Numbered from the stretch's first letter, positions 48,068-60,648 are shown. The stretch is 64,000 bases of DNA from Leucogyrophana mollusca (GCA_021014945.1 MU266358.1:62001-126000); one strand, 5' to 3'. The notes: generated by a model not told the origin, from the letters alone. Made by a program: numbers and translations.

Positions 48068-49841
48068 ATGAAAGCTGCCAGGTACTATGGCCCAGGAGAC
48101 CTTCGCGTCGAAGATATCCCAGAGCCTCAACCGGGTCTCAAGCAGGTAAAGATCAAGGTGCGTGCGACTACGATTTCATGATCTCGATCGCGCCGAAGTC
48201 GGTCATCGATGTCTGTCTCCTTTCTAGGTTGCTTGGTGAGTGAAGGCTTCTCTGCTGCATACACTACATTCTCCGTATTGGCAACAATTTTGATTATGAC
48301 CAGGGTTTGAAAACAACTAATGTTTCGTGATTCCATCACAGGAACGGTATTTGTGGATCAGATGTGCACATTTTCCAAGTACCCTTCGTTAAGGTACCCA
48401 CTGCAACCACACCGGATCCACTGACGGGCGAGACCCTCCCAATAACCATGGGCCACGAGTAAGCCTTCGTTCCTACACCGTCTCATCTTTGCTGATGCCC
48501 TCACCTTACCTCGCGTTGCCAGGTTCTCTGGCACCGTCGTCGAGCTGGGTGAGGGTGCTGATGGCAACAAGTTCCCTGTGGGTCAAAATGTCATCGTGTA
48601 AGCGCTATTCCTGTGTCACCCGAACAATATATCCGAACTGCGCACCAGGGAGCCCATCTTTTCTTGCATGAAGGCCTCCTGCGGTGCCTGCACCGCGGGG
48701 ACGCGGAATCTCTGCCCCCTTGTCAACTGCATTGTACGTGGTTCCGTACGGGTGTACCTAGCCTGCCGTAAGTCCAGTTTGCAACCAGGGAATCGGCGGT
48801 TTTGGAGGAGGTCTGGCGGAGTACATCACCGTTGACGAGCTGCTCGTCCACCGACTTCCTGACGGCATTCCCTGTGAGTGCTCAGTTCTGACCTGGAGCC
48901 CCATCCTTAATCTCCGTTCTACCAATTTCGTGTGACCCGTGTCGTCATGATCAGTGGACATCGGCGCTATGCTAGAACCGCTGGCTGTCTCCTGGCATTG
49001 CGTCAAGAGGTTAGTAGTCGGAGTTGGCACTTTCCATCAGACTCTTTTATTGGGCTGTCCTGAATAGGAGTGAGTTTAAGCCTAACGACACGGTGCTTAT
49101 CTCTGGTGCTGGACCGGTATGATTGTTCTCTGATGAGTAAGGCCCAAATACCAACAATGCAGTGACACAGATCGGACTATTCCTCCTGAAGGTCCTGAGG
49201 TAAGCCCTGACTGCGCTGACACATTGCCACTTACCAGTTTGGATGTGTCTGTGTACTACTATTGTGGTATCCGAGCCTACGAAACGCAGGCGAGAGCTTG
49301 CCCAGGAGCATGGCGCTACTCTCGTTGTAGACCCCTTAAGCACTGACGTCGTCAATGCAACTATGAAAGCCACTGATGGCTTAGGTGTCCACATCGCGTT
49401 CGACGCAGCGGGCATACAAGCAACTATGACGGCTGCCGTGCAGAGCGTTCGGGCCAGAGGCAAGGTTGTCAACGTCGCATCTTGGGAGAAGCCACCTCAG
49501 ATAGATTTGAATCTCTGCTTGTTGAAGGAGATCACCATCTTGTGTGAGTCTTTGATCCTACCCACGGCATACCACAGCTCTTGAAACCCATAATGAATGA
49601 TACTGAATAGCTTCCAACACCTATACCGGCGACCATCCCGATATGTTGGAAGCCGTCGCTGCGGGAAGGTTCGCCGGTCTCGAGGGGCTTATCACCGGCA
49701 AAGTAGCACTGGACGATGTAGTGGAGAAAGGGTTCAATGCACTAATCAACGACAAGGACTCTCATGGTGAGTCAGCAAACATGCCTCAGACACAACGCGG
49801 CCCTCACATTTGTTCCAGTGAAAATTCTTATTCACCCATAA
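48068..49841 (+). CDS. Zinc-type sorbitol/butanediol dehydrogenase-like protein, frame break
   Basis: Medium-chain dehydrogenase/reductase of the polyol/2,3-butanediol type, about 380 aa. Exons: 48068-48157, 48228-48235, 48342-48458, 48523-48597, 48649-48733, 48789-48873, 48955-49009, 49068-49116, 49171-49199, 49238-49543, 49611-49766, 49819-49841. Landmarks: NGICGSDVH, MGHEFSG, structural-zinc cysteines (SCMKASCGACTAG..C), ISGAGPIG (NAD site) and FDAAGIQ. The zinc-binding Cys of the C-G-I-C-G motif is Asn here. The second exon is 8 bases. At 49199/49238 the only canonical splice joins the exons out of frame by one base; the following exon is clearly coding (TTIVVSEPTKRRR). It may be a real frameshift, a sequence error in the TGTGTCTGTGT run, or an unseen splice. 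Other joins hold. Confidence 0.75.
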
Positions 49842-50093
49842 ACGTTTGCTCCGGCTCAGCCTTAGCTTGTACAAAAAGAATTTACTTCCTCCTGACTCTT
49901 GTATTTGTAACGACTCAGCGCGAATAAGGAAGTTGAAACATGAAGGAGTGTCACTGTCAGGGAAATCTTGGCACAAGTATCGCAAAGCTCTTCGAAATGA
50001 GGGAGAACATAAGTCCGAACACGGTCTTTAGTTATCCCGACCACCTGCAAAACGGCGTCAGCATCACTAGGTCACCGCACCACCAAGAGGGCC

Positions 50094-51212
50094 TTACACA
50101 GCGGGACCGGGAATTGGGTAAGCACTCGTGTCTGTAACTGCATTGGAACGTCGTTCTTCACACTCATGTAGCGAAAATACTTACTCGTGTACACGTCATA
50201 AACAATTCCGGGCGTGGTAGGGGTGTAAGCACCGGGGAAAGAAACAAATGAGGTAGGGAATGCAGTCCCCGATCCCGTCACCTGGATTTGGATACAGGAC
50301 GGATAGAACTGGGCGCCCGGGTACACAGATGCTGCAGAAACACCGTGTCAAAGTGGTTGACCCGCAACAAATCATTCCCGTACTTACCAACATGCAAAGC
50401 AATGCTGCGAAAAAGAAATTAGTCACTTGGTTGACGTGAGAATTACCGACGAGCGCTTACATCTCATGACGAATGATGTATTGCCCAGCCTTGAGCGAGG
50501 CTGGAATGGTGAAAGTGTAGATGCTGTCATCGGCAGACAGGATATCCGTTGAAGCCCATTTCCCGTCCGAGGTCTTGCCTGCTTCCGCCACCTTGAACCA
50601 CACAGCCCTAGAAAAACATCAGAACTTGGACACATTTGACAGCTTGATTGACGACGTACGAGGTTCCGGGGACCCACTGAGTGATGTCCGAGGGTGCGAG
50701 GGCCATATAGGTGATCATCGGGCCCTGTACAAGGCCAAATAAAATAATCCTGCAGTCTGGACTATGTTAAGATCTTACGACATGAGTGTCTGGCCAAGTC
50801 GTCCAGTTTAGGTGCACTTGGGATCCTGCGGGCACCGAAGTTGCATAGATGGGCGCTGGGGCGCTGCCCACGACACCATCAGCCGAGTCGCCATTACATT
50901 GAAGGCTGCAAAGGGTTGATTTTCCTTTCTGCGCCTAAAGTCTTTGTGGTACCCACTCGATGAGCGTCAGGTCCGTTACGGGACCTAAGCTTTCGTGAAT
51001 AAAGACCTATGGGCACGGAAAACGCTTGGCTTACCATTTCCGGGGATCTTGCGCACGATGCGTTGCGGCGGGGGGTTATAGTAAGGATCAGAGTAGGGGA
51101 GGTAACCTGTGTATGCGGCTGAACCAATGTTGATCTCTTGGACATAACCATGACCCCGAACAGAGGCCAGAGATGCAAGGAGAGCCGTGACTAGTACAAG
51201 CGGGTTACACAT
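50094..51212 (-). CDS. AA9 lytic polysaccharide monooxygenase
   Basis: Secreted copper enzyme that oxidatively cleaves cellulose. Eight exons: 51035-51212, 50957-50984, 50779-50905, 50660-50724, 50461-50607, 50388-50404, 50185-50331, 50094-50137, giving 250 aa. A 20-residue signal peptide ends RG, leaving His21 as the mature N terminus of the histidine brace (HGYVQ). The second copper His is His110 in DTHVGP. The active-site block RHEIIALH and the axial Tyr in QFYPSC are present. The protein ends PIPGPAV with no CBM1, so it is a single-domain form. Exon 6 is 17 bases. A TATA box sits about 55 bases upstream. AA9 genes are usually induced on cellulose; nothing here shows that directly. Confidence 0.95.
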
Positions 51213-51264
51213 TGAGGTGAATGTGTTCACTTCTGGTGATCCTATCTTGAACACATGCCAGCAC

Positions 51265-51272
51265 CTTTTATA
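51265..51272 (-). promoter_or_regulatory. TATA box of the AA9 gene
   Basis: TATAAAAG on the minus strand, about 55 bases upstream of the ATG at 51212. Confidence 0.55.
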
Positions 51273-51762
51273 CCCCCACGAGCGTCCTTTCAGCAGACAG
51301 ATGGTAGTGGCCAAAGTCCTGACGATCGCGGGAGCTACAGCCCAAAGGGTTGTTTCAGTGCATGGACGTCAGGGCATGGCGAAAGTTGGTCCTGCCACCT
51401 ATGACGAGAACACAAGTCTGTAACGAAGTATAGCCGAAGATCAACCAACGCCATATTGAAATCAAGGATACCGTCAAGTTCGTACCGCGTCTACCCGGGC
51501 GGGCCGTTGATATTGAAAGCTGATAATCCGTATTGTACTCACAGCTGGGCACACTTGAGGCGGAATTCATGCTGCACGATCGGCTTTTCCTTGGATGTTA
51601 GCTGAAAGTGCCAAGTCAACGCAAAGACAGATCGCCCTCGCGGCACTTGGCATGTCGATGTCACAAGGGAAGCCATCTTGCTGTCATCCATTCAAATGTA
51701 GGCGAAAACATGTTCTTGAGCAGATGTTATAATGCACAGATCGTGAGTTACTCGAGGCGCGT
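51273..51762. other. Spacer upstream of the AA9 gene
   Basis: Holds the distal AA9 promoter and the 3' flank of the superoxide dismutase gene. No additional gene is supported. Confidence 0.45.
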
Positions 51763-52811
51763 CTACTTGGTGGCTTCTGCCAGCCTTTTCTCCGCCTCTT
51801 TGAAGTTGATGACGTTCCAAATGGCAGCGAGGTACTACGAGCAAGTGAGTTATTTCGACATGACTCGAGGAAAAATAAAATTACATCAGCTTTGACGTTG
51901 TGGTACTTAGCAACGAAAATAACATTAGTGATTGGAGAACGCGATCATGATATAAGACCAACCTGCAGATAGAAGGCCTACGGATGAATGAATAAATGGG
52001 TAGTCCGTAGAAGTAATAATTATAACACCCACATGTTCCCAGATGTCAACTCCAATGATGGGTGTGTGCGCTGTGGTCAGACGGAGATCAGCGTTGGTAT
52101 TAATGACATAAAATCTCCCGCTTACAGAGCAGAGGGTCTTGGTTTGCGGTGGTGGCAATTTCGAGTTTCTTGGTGGATGAATTGTATCCCTGGACGCGAC
52201 AACATTAAATGACTTCAAATTTATAAATCGTAGGTACGCACGAGCCAGCCCCAGCCGGAACCTTGGATAGCTGCAGTGGCCGCATTGAATTTTTTCTTGA
52301 ACTCTTCTACCGAGCCGAAGTCGCGTTCGATGGCGGACTTCAGTGCTCCGCTTTCGAGTTTTCCGCCATCAGCATTCGCAGGGGAGAGATTCTTCCAGAA
52401 CAGTGAGTGGTTTATATGGCCTGTAATCAATGAGGTTCAGGACCTTCGCATATCAAGAGGTAGTAGAGGGACTAACCACCACCGTTGAACTTCAGTGCAG
52501 CCTGGAGCGCGATTTTCTCCTTGGTCGATGGGGCCTTGGCATAGGACTCCTCTGCAGTGTTCAACCCAGTGACGTAGGCTTGATGATGCTTCGTGTGATG
52601 CAATTTCATGATGTCTTCCGAAATGTAAGGCTCAAGAGCCTATCAAAGTGAGCATTAGTACCTAGATATTTGTGGGGTGCGTTTCATAAGTTTTCCATAC
52701 ATTATATGCGTAGGGAAGCTCCGGCAAAGTGTGCAGAGATGACGTGAAGGCTGGGACAGCTAGCCCGCGAGCCAGGGAAGGGCGAAGGACGGTACGGGCA
52801 ATGGAGAACAT
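51763..52811 (-). CDS. sod2: Mitochondrial Mn-superoxide dismutase
   Basis: Converts superoxide to H2O2 and O2. Eight exons: 52701-52811, 52477-52639, 52242-52420, 52126-52189, 52033-52070, 51963-51977, 51885-51905, 51763-51834, giving 220 aa. The first 27 residues are basic and hydroxylated without acids ([16 protein letters not shown]), a typical mitochondrial presequence, and the mature part starts near HTLPELPY. Metal ligands appear as the His in KLHHTKH, the His in NHSLFW, and Asp and His in [25 protein letters not shown] and GSGWGWL are family signatures. Exons 6 and 7 are 15 and 21 bases. The call of Mn rather than Fe type is from overall pattern. Confidence 0.95.
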
Positions 52812-53419
52812 GGTCGTGGTTCGAGTGAGAGAATACGCAACTTCCGATAAATTATGCCCACCAACGTCATAGGTTGCGTGCTAAACAAATACAATTTAGG
52901 ATTTGTAACTCCAAAAGAGGTATATTATAAGATATATCCGACTTAGCTAAGTATTATATAGTGTTGGCTTGGTAGCGGTCGATTCCGAAGCTGACAAATG
53001 GATGTCCATGGCGGGCCTTCGCATCTTCCTCAGTGCACATTCACCACAGGGATAGGGAAGGGTTTCCGCCCGGAAAGGTCTGAGGGTATTATTCTACAGA
53101 TAAGCATATGCATATACTGTACACTGACTTTCAGATTCTGGGACCTCAGCGAACATCGCTCGGAGGGCATCAGCGTCACCCAAAGCAAAGCAATATCACA
53201 CGTTCCAGCAGTCCTTCGAAAATCGGTATCGATATCGGTGCGTGAATGATACAAATTTGCTCACTGTACATTCGATATTATCTAGCAGGGGAAAAGTCAG
53301 AAGGTAACAGTAACGAAAAAAAGAATCAAAAAGCAATAATGATCAATGACATAACAGACCAAGGGCGACAGGTAGAAATCGAAGAGAGGAGCGAAAAACC
53401 GAGAAAAGAACTGTCCGGA
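52812..53419. other. Spacer between SOD and SET-domain genes
   Basis: About 0.6 kb with the SOD promoter and the 3' flank of the SET gene; AT-rich in part (TATATTATAAGATATA near 52921). No gene is supported. Confidence 0.45.
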
Positions 53420-56400
53420 TCATCTACCCCATCCGCTACTCCCAGCACGTCCGCGGGTTCGCGGTGGACCAGCTGCCCAACCCCGCTCACGGTCCCAGTC
53501 GAGGCGATCGCGGTCGGCTGAAGGCCCCCGTGGGATGTACTGTGACCCGCTATACGAGCGACTCGAGGAGTACGCTGGAACGTGCGAAGGCTGGCTTGCC
53601 GCTCGCAACGCACGGGGCCCGCTAGGCAGCGGTCGCGAGACAGGAGCTGGTCCGGGTGCAGCAGCATTAGGTAGCTGAGATCTGGAAAGTGGTGGCGGGG
53701 GCGGTGGTCTTCGAGCAGAAACAGAAGATGTCGAAGCAGGCGTGAAACTAGGTGACGATGGAGCGACATGGAATGAGCGAGGTTGTGTCGGAGGGGTGTG
53801 GGAACGTGGAAAGTATGACGGTTTTGGAGGAGTGGAGTTAGGAATCTCCCCGTCTTCGTGTGAGGGTCGGCGGCTGAGTGGGACTCCAGAAGATGGAGCG
53901 GGAGCCGAGACAGGAGCACCATTTGTCTCGACCTTATTTACGTGACCATTCAATGGAGGTGGGGGAGGCTCAGGTGGAAACGATATGTTATGTACCCTGT
54001 CATCGACACCTACAAGTCCACTGGGCATTACGTCTTCCATTACCTCTTCTTTGGCCCTCAGCGACTCGGCGCCCGTTCGATATCCATTTGGTTGGATCTT
54101 TCGAACATTATCAGGAACATCTGGAGACACCCGCGGGGAGTAGCGCGGGGGGCTTCGCACAGGTGACGGTGTGTAAATGGGCGATTTCTCGCGCAGGTAA
54201 TCGTTGGTGGGTTCAGAGGTGTGGGTCTCCAACGCCCTGTCAGACGAGTTTGCCTTCGTAGGCTCGACCACACCGTTTGTCACAACAGGTACTTCAGGAG
54301 TAGCTGGGAGGTCTTCCCTCGCCACGTGCTCGTCCCCACCATTCCCCACCACGGGCACCGCGACCCTCCGTGGAGCTTCGATGTCCATGGAATTTACTTT
54401 GGGACTCGGGGTCAAGCTCAATGCTTGCGCAGAAGGCGTCTGTGCAGGCGAGGCGCCGACCTTGGCCATCTCCTCTTCGCGCTGCTTCTTCTTGCGCATA
54501 GCAAAGTCCTTAAGCGATATTTTGACTTTCGGTGCAGGAGCTGGCGATGGGGATTTAACAGGCGCAGCGGGGGGCTCTGACTGAGGTCGACCTTGTGGGG
54601 GAGTGACTTCGGGTGGCGGGGGTATTTCTGTGGGAGCTACCTCGGGAGGGAGTGACGGAGAGTCAATGTCAGGAGAAAGGTGCTCCATGGAGGAATCCTG
54701 CCGCTCAGCATATTCCTCAACTGGAGGTAAAGTCTCGTCCAACTTGTCAGCAGCGGATGTCAAAGATGGCAGACCATTTAGGATTTCTGGCGAAGAAAAC
54801 CGTACGCGGTGCGGTGCAGGACTCCGTGGAGGTAGCTGGCCGCTGGGTGACGGAGGCACTGGTGATGGTGGTAGTGGCTCCTCCGTGGGCGCTACCGGAT
54901 GGCCTTCGGCGGTGGGTGGTGGGCCTGGAGAAGTGTGCTTGGGTGGTGAATGCTCGTGCAGTTCCTGTAAGGGGCTGTTCACGGGAGCGGGGTGTGGGGG
55001 AGGTAGCGGAGGGGATGCGACAGGGTTGCGAGGATGAGAATGAGAGGGCATGGCGCCAGCAAATAAGGCAGATGATCCAGAAACAATAGGTGAAAGTAGT
55101 GATAATTTAGAAAAATTAGCTGAAGGCGAAGTGGTTGGTAGAAATGGTGAATCTGCCCGGGCAAGCGCCACGGAGGAAACGGTGGTAGGGTCCAAGGAGG
55201 CTGGCATAGGTGGAGGTGGCATCTGCCGTGAATCTGGAAGCACGGGCGTTAGGGGCGTGGGTGGCGTATGTGGCTCCTCGGACGCACCAGAAAGAGCATC
55301 GTCGACATCCATCCGTTCGCTCTCCGTATCAAAGCTTGTGCTCCCGACGCTGGCAACACTTCCACTGGGAGACGCAGGGCTTCTCCAATCTCTGAAAGTT
55401 TCCGCGCTTTGTTGCAACCAGCGTTTGCGCATCCTTGGCGGCATTTTGTCCTCCTCTGGCTCCTCCACCCCATCTACGTCCATCGCATTGATTATGATAG
55501 GCGTCCGAGGCGAAGATGAAGGGGAGGGGTCAATAACAACTCGCTCTCGTGATGGAGCGCCTGTAAAACAATTAATGCAAGAAATACATTGTATAATACT
55601 GAATACTTACCACGAGGCATGACGCTATCACTGTCATCCAACGGAGACACCGCTTCCAAGTCGTTACTGACAGCTTTTCCTTTGCCCTTTCTGTCGTTCC
55701 GTTTTCTCGGGGTCGGAGTGGCACTAGCTGGCGACAGAGTGAGAACAGGAGGCGATAAATGATTTCGTTCGATGGTGGGGCTTTGGGCAGCCCAGGTAGA
55801 TGGCCCGGGACAGGCACTTGCGGACGGAACCATCTCAACACCACTCATGCCACCTGATAGTGGCACCTTCTCCCTGGTCCTGAATCCCCTTTTCGCACCC
55901 ACAAGCGGACCCAAATCGAGCTTCCTCTTCCCTTCGCCAGCCTTCTTCTCCGCGCACTCCATCGGTTCACCGTCGACAAACGCGGCCATCTGCATCAGCG
56001 CGCAATCCTTTGCGGCCGAGCCGCACGCACAAGTCGTGAATGTTGAACTGAGGGCGTGGAGTATCGAAGTCATTTGAGCGCGCATATGATCAAGTTGACT
56101 GGGACTACAATGAGATGTCGTCAGAGGAATCAAGCTGCGACGCACAGATCAAAATGGAACGCAGAGAATTGAGGTTTGCTTACGGGAACATGTGTGGGCT
56201 CTCGATCAATGCCGGTAAGCTATGAACAGCATTCCCGTCGTCCCATTCCCATCCCAAAACCACCTCCTCATTGGCCTTCAGATCTCTCAAAGCAAATACC
56301 CCAAATGACAATGTCTCATCCTCGCCCGCACCAACGGCATGACTTTCCTTCGATTGTGAGCACAGAACCGGTCGTAGTACAGCGTTTGGTCGACATCCGC

Positions 56401-57388
56401 TGCGAGCAAATCTTGACTGGTCTCCAGTAATTCTGGAATCGAGGGTGACATCTAATGGGGGCCCAAATAGATGGACGAATGGCTTTGGCATGCCGAGGTG
56501 GGCGTAAGCATTGAGGGGGTCGGATAAATACGCGGAAGACGGGGTGATCGTAGACGTGTAGGGAGCGATGAGTTTAGACGACGATATTGGTGTGGTGGTA
56601 TGCAGAGCGTAGGATGGAGGCCTGACGGATGGATTGGTGTTCGAGGACAGCGTGGGATGTGAGAAAGAGCTGTCAGGAAGAGCATGTATCGTCGTCTGAG
56701 CAGGTGGAGTTTCCGCCACTCGTATTGGGTTAATGCCGTGTGGTGTAAGGGAAGCGCCCGTCGAGTGCAAGGCAGTCACGCCTCGCCAGTGTTGAGCCTG
56801 ACGACGTAGTTTCTGTTGTGTTTCTGGATTGACGATGATGTCCTTGGTGATCGGGACGTAGCTGAGTGTCCAAGGCTCGACGATGTCGACGAGTTCGTCT
56901 TCTGTAGCTGGAGGAGCGGTGACAGAGGATCTACGCTTGCGCTTGGAGTTGCTGCCTTCTATAGCAGCTGCACTGGCTCTGCGCGGTTTCCTTTCCACGC
57001 CTGGACTAGTCCTACGACGGTGCTTCTCCTGGTGAGCGTCTTTGATCTGTTTCTGCCTAGCTTTCTGCAACTTGACCGCACGCTCCCTGTCGACGGGCCT
57101 CGGTACACAGACCCAGCATCGCCATTCTTCTGGCACCTCCCCCTCGATTATATCAAAGCAAGCGGCGTGACACCATCTCGAACAGTCGTCGCAAGCGATA
57201 GAAAAGCCGTCATCGTAAACAAAGCCGCAGATGCAAGAGATAGCGTCAGAACTAGCTGGAGGGTCGACCGGAGACACAGCTAGAGGAGTGCTGGCCTGTT
57301 TTCGCTTCTGGGGAACGATAGGGAGAGGTGCGTTGAGAGGCGATAAACCCAGCAGACCGAGAGCCGCTTCGGTCGCATCGCTATTCAT
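53420..57388 (-). CDS. PHD-finger and SET-domain chromatin protein (Set3/MLL5-type)
   Basis: A 1279-aa nuclear protein from three exons: 56184-57388, 55611-56104, 53420-55560. The PHD finger near residues 48-95 shows the C4HC3 ligands (CICGFVYDDG..CDDCSRWCHAACF..WRCWVC) and would bind histone H3 tails. A basic linker follows, then a SET domain (about 300-400) with LDSRITGDQSRFARSGCRPNA and FALRDLKANEEVVLGWEW. The usual N-H-S-C motif reads R-S-G-C, as in the Set3/UpSET/MLL5 branch whose members often lack methyltransferase activity and act in deacetylase complexes. A Cys cluster (CACGSAAKDC) follows. The C-terminal 700 residues are Pro/Ser-rich and low complexity with one basic helix (KDFAMRKKKQREEE). 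The start is the first ATG giving an acidic, non-hydrophobic N terminus. Confidence 0.85.
53700..55300 (-). repeat. Low-complexity Pro/Ser-rich coding region
   Basis: Compositionally biased stretch of the SET protein with many PP and SP runs. It keeps several antisense frames open by chance, so long plus-strand frames here should not be taken as genes. Confidence 0.7.
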
Positions 57389-57638
57389 CAGCCGACTCGA
57401 CAGCCAGAGTTCACTGCCAGCGCAAAAGCTTCGCCCCAGAGCGAATAACGACGGAAAAAAGACAAAAGCAGGAATGGGCGGATACAAGAAAGAAAAGGCC
57501 TCTACGAATTGGCAGCAGGGCGACAAATACCTGCAAACTTTCAGCCACTCTGGGCTCTCACCACAACGGTCAAGAAACTGAGATTCCCCCGCGACTGGGG
57601 CTCCAATGATTCATTCTATATTGCAACGGTACAAAATC

Positions 57639-60112
57639 CTATAGAACGTATCTGAAATCGCGGTTCTGAATATCCGTCAAATCCAAGAATTCCTGCAGAA
57701 AGAATTAACGACACCGCCAGGCTCACGGAGCTAAACTCACCTTGTCCACCTTTACCTCCACCCTCTTCCCGTCCTCCGTAATTTGTTCAATATAAAACTC
57801 CTCGTAATCCTCCCGCGCAGGTTCAGCGTCTCGTCGCTTGTTCTCCCGTGCGAGAAGGTAACGGATCGCCAGAAGCAAAATGGGGCAAATTAAATAGCAG
57901 ATCCCAATGACGATCCAGGGAACGTGGTTACTGGCAGGCACGGGTCAGCGGGGCATGTCCACCCGGCTCGAGGACGAACACACACCGAGGCTTGTACTGG
58001 GTTTGCCACATGAACGGCCCTGCGGCATTCCCAATACAGTAGGCGCTCAACATAATAGCATTGGTGGTCACCTGTCGAACACGTTCAGCCAACTTCGTGA
58101 CCCCGCTGCCAACTTCTCACTCACTCTTTTCGTATGGCCAGCTGTGACGTTGGTCAACCAGGAAAGGGACAGCACAAATCCAGTGATACCGATATCTGCA
58201 GGCGACCCGTTCTAGTCTGCGCCGCTGGCAGTTGAACATTAAAAGCCTCACCGACGAGCCAAATCCCAAACAAGAGGCCGATTTGGTTGCTCCACGGCAA
58301 GAACTCGATCATGAACACCCCCACGAACGTTGGGATGAAATACAGCGCGCCAACATACGCGCGAGAGTTCGTGATTCTCGACGCTATAATCACACCCGTC
58401 CAGATAGTCGCAATCTCAATAAACCCATCCACACAGCCGAGTAGCGTCGTATGAAGGTCACTAAATCCAAACGACGCCACGATGATCTGCCGCTGGTTGG
58501 TAAGAGAGTTCGGGATCTGGTCCAGTGCGGAGAAGACTGCGAAAAGCCAGGTTTTGGGGTCTTTGAGTGCTTCGATCATCCTGGCAATTATGTGAAGTCG
58601 GTGGCGGCAATAGCTAATGTTGGGATCGCTTACTGTTCTTTCTTGAAATGCTTGTTCTCTACGCCAGTTTGGTTTTCCTTGGCACTGTGTCAGCGAGGTA
58701 TCTCCAACTCAACGTCGCCTCTACCTTGAGTCGTCGTACAGCTATCGCACGCTCCTCGGGTGTGAGGAACCACGCGTTCGTTGGCGAGTCCGGGAAGAAA
58801 AACCTTGCATGAACCCCAAACGTGAGGTCAAGCGCCTGGACTACAGGAAGGAGCGCACCAGTAGACGACCGCAGTGACTAGGGTGATTAAGCCCGTGATG
58901 ATCATAAGCCTGCGGACGGGTCGATCAGTCCTACAGTGCACATCGCGGCCAGAGCCTACGTTGGACATACCACTGCCAGGGGGCGAAGCCGTGAGTGTTA
59001 ATCTGTAAGGAGCCGAAACTGATAAACCCAGAGATGATCTGGGCTGCTCGCTATCCATGAATGTTGCTCTCCTGAATGAGCAGCGAGCGCATAACTACCT
59101 GTTCCATTCATCAAAACTGTATAAAAAATATCAGGCCGAATGCAGAGGAAGATGCACACGGCAATTGCATGCTCACACCAGTACCCAACTCGCAGCGTTT
59201 GCTCGTTCCGAGTGTAGAACATCGAACTGACTATCATAAAGCCCGCAGTGATCGATCCTTCGCACATACCCAGGATAAACCGAAGTACGAAAAGTCCCGC
59301 GAAGTTCTTGCACGCCGCTTGGCAAGACAGGGCGATCCCCCAGATAAAGATATTGATACTAGGCCACGTTGCTGTCAGCGCTGAACGCGTTGCGCTATCG
59401 GCGAGAAGGAGAAGGAGACGTACCTCATCCACCGACCGACGGGGAAGCGCTGGAGGGCGAGGTTCTGTGGATACTCGAATAGGAGATAGCTCAAGTAGAA
59501 AATGGTACCGAGCCTGTGCGGGGACTTCAGCTCTGGATCAAGCCTGATAACATTCAGCCCTACCAGTTATACCTGTAGGGAAAGTCATGAGCGCTCCTCC
59601 TGAACATGCTATGAAAAGCGCTTACTGGCTTGTCGACAAATGGGCATCTTGTCTAGATTGAGCATGAGCAGGAGCCGCCTACTTGAGCGAACTCTTACTC
59701 GATACCAAGAATGGCTGCGCTTCCCAACGTCGTCTTATCCATGAATTGTATCCTAAGAGGCTGTCAGTCCCTATCGTTGACACGCAGAGTCAGCTCACCA
59801 ATACAGAGCTAGAAATGGTTCCATGAACATCCCCGCCATCTCCCCATATCGCTGAATCAATACGGGACTTACTGCACATCATCGGGAGAATGTATATGTC
59901 AATTTTTCTCCTATGACGATGTAAGCCCGAGATGGACGACAGGGTGAGCCAAGCACTCACCTGATACGCGCTGCTTCAACGGGATCCAAATCTGCAGATA
60001 GGCCCGCAACGAGCTGCGCGCCCGTGTCGACTTCTTTCGAAGAAACGGAAATGCCCTGCGCATGCTTCTCTTTCGTGCTTGCCTGACTCGACGATGTACG
60101 ACGCGAGGTCAT
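57639..60112 (-). CDS. MFS transporter, DAL5/allantoate permease type
   Basis: A 518-aa plasma-membrane symporter of the anion:cation symporter family (allantoate, nicotinate and related substrates). Eighteen exons: 59961-60112, 59873-59910, 59799-59808, 59699-59752, 59626-59652, 59564-59572, 59424-59513, 59177-59358, 59099-59116, 58971-59043, 58859-58909, 58725-58803, 58634-58677, 58252-58580, 58125-58195, 57986-58071, 57741-57930, 57639-57692. Joined motifs: RRKIDIYILPMMCTLYWIQFMDKTTL (helix 1), QYNWLGTIFYLSYLLFEYPQN, LGMCEGSITAGFM, PWQWLMIITG and NVTAGHTKR. All 17 introns keep frame. Exons 3 and 6 are 10 and 9 bases and exon 9 is 18. Substrate not predictable. It lies 250 bases downstream of the SET gene's start region, on the same strand. 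Confidence 0.92.
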
Positions 60113-60648
60113 ATCGCAATTCCAGGAAGACTTAGGCGTACTCCATCATAATGTATATGTCCAGTCTTATCGGGAGTAATAGGTGATAAGAAGACCTGGG
60201 CGTTCTGTTCGAACATGACCCGCGAACCGAATGCTGTGGTGAGATAGGGAGTGAATGTTGAGCCTATCATGAGCGGAGAGATAGGATGTGGGAATAGAGT
60301 AGTATCGCATCGTCCCTCGTGGGGAACATGAATCATGTGTTGCCGTCAGCTGGGCACAGGATATCAGCTCTGTCGTACGTACACCGCAGGAACAATGGAT
60401 GAGGACATTATGATCGACCAATGAATGGACCCCGAATCATCAAGACTTGGCAAACAATTCTATGCAGTACAGCATAGGATCAGTGACGGTGTTTTCGCAA
60501 CGAAATTCTAAACTCGCGGGTATTCTGAATGCTACCTGACAGATAGGTATATACATGTCTACAAGATGAAATATCAGTCAGACGTCTCGCTCGATAGATG
60601 CGATGTATTCACCCGGCATAGTGTGGTCTCCATCTCACTCCTACAGTC
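60113..60648. other. Spacer upstream of the MFS gene
   Basis: Holds the MFS promoter and the 3' flank of the next minus-strand gene. No gene is supported. Confidence 0.45.

Noticed and set aside
54979..55483. Treating the 687-codon frame from 55483 as a separate gene
   Set aside because: Its first Met is internal. The frame continues upstream through an exon boundary at 55560 into the PHD-SET part, with phase kept.
53742..55622. Several long plus-strand frames
   Set aside because: Antisense to the low-complexity exon of the SET protein, whose biased composition removes stop codons on the other strand.
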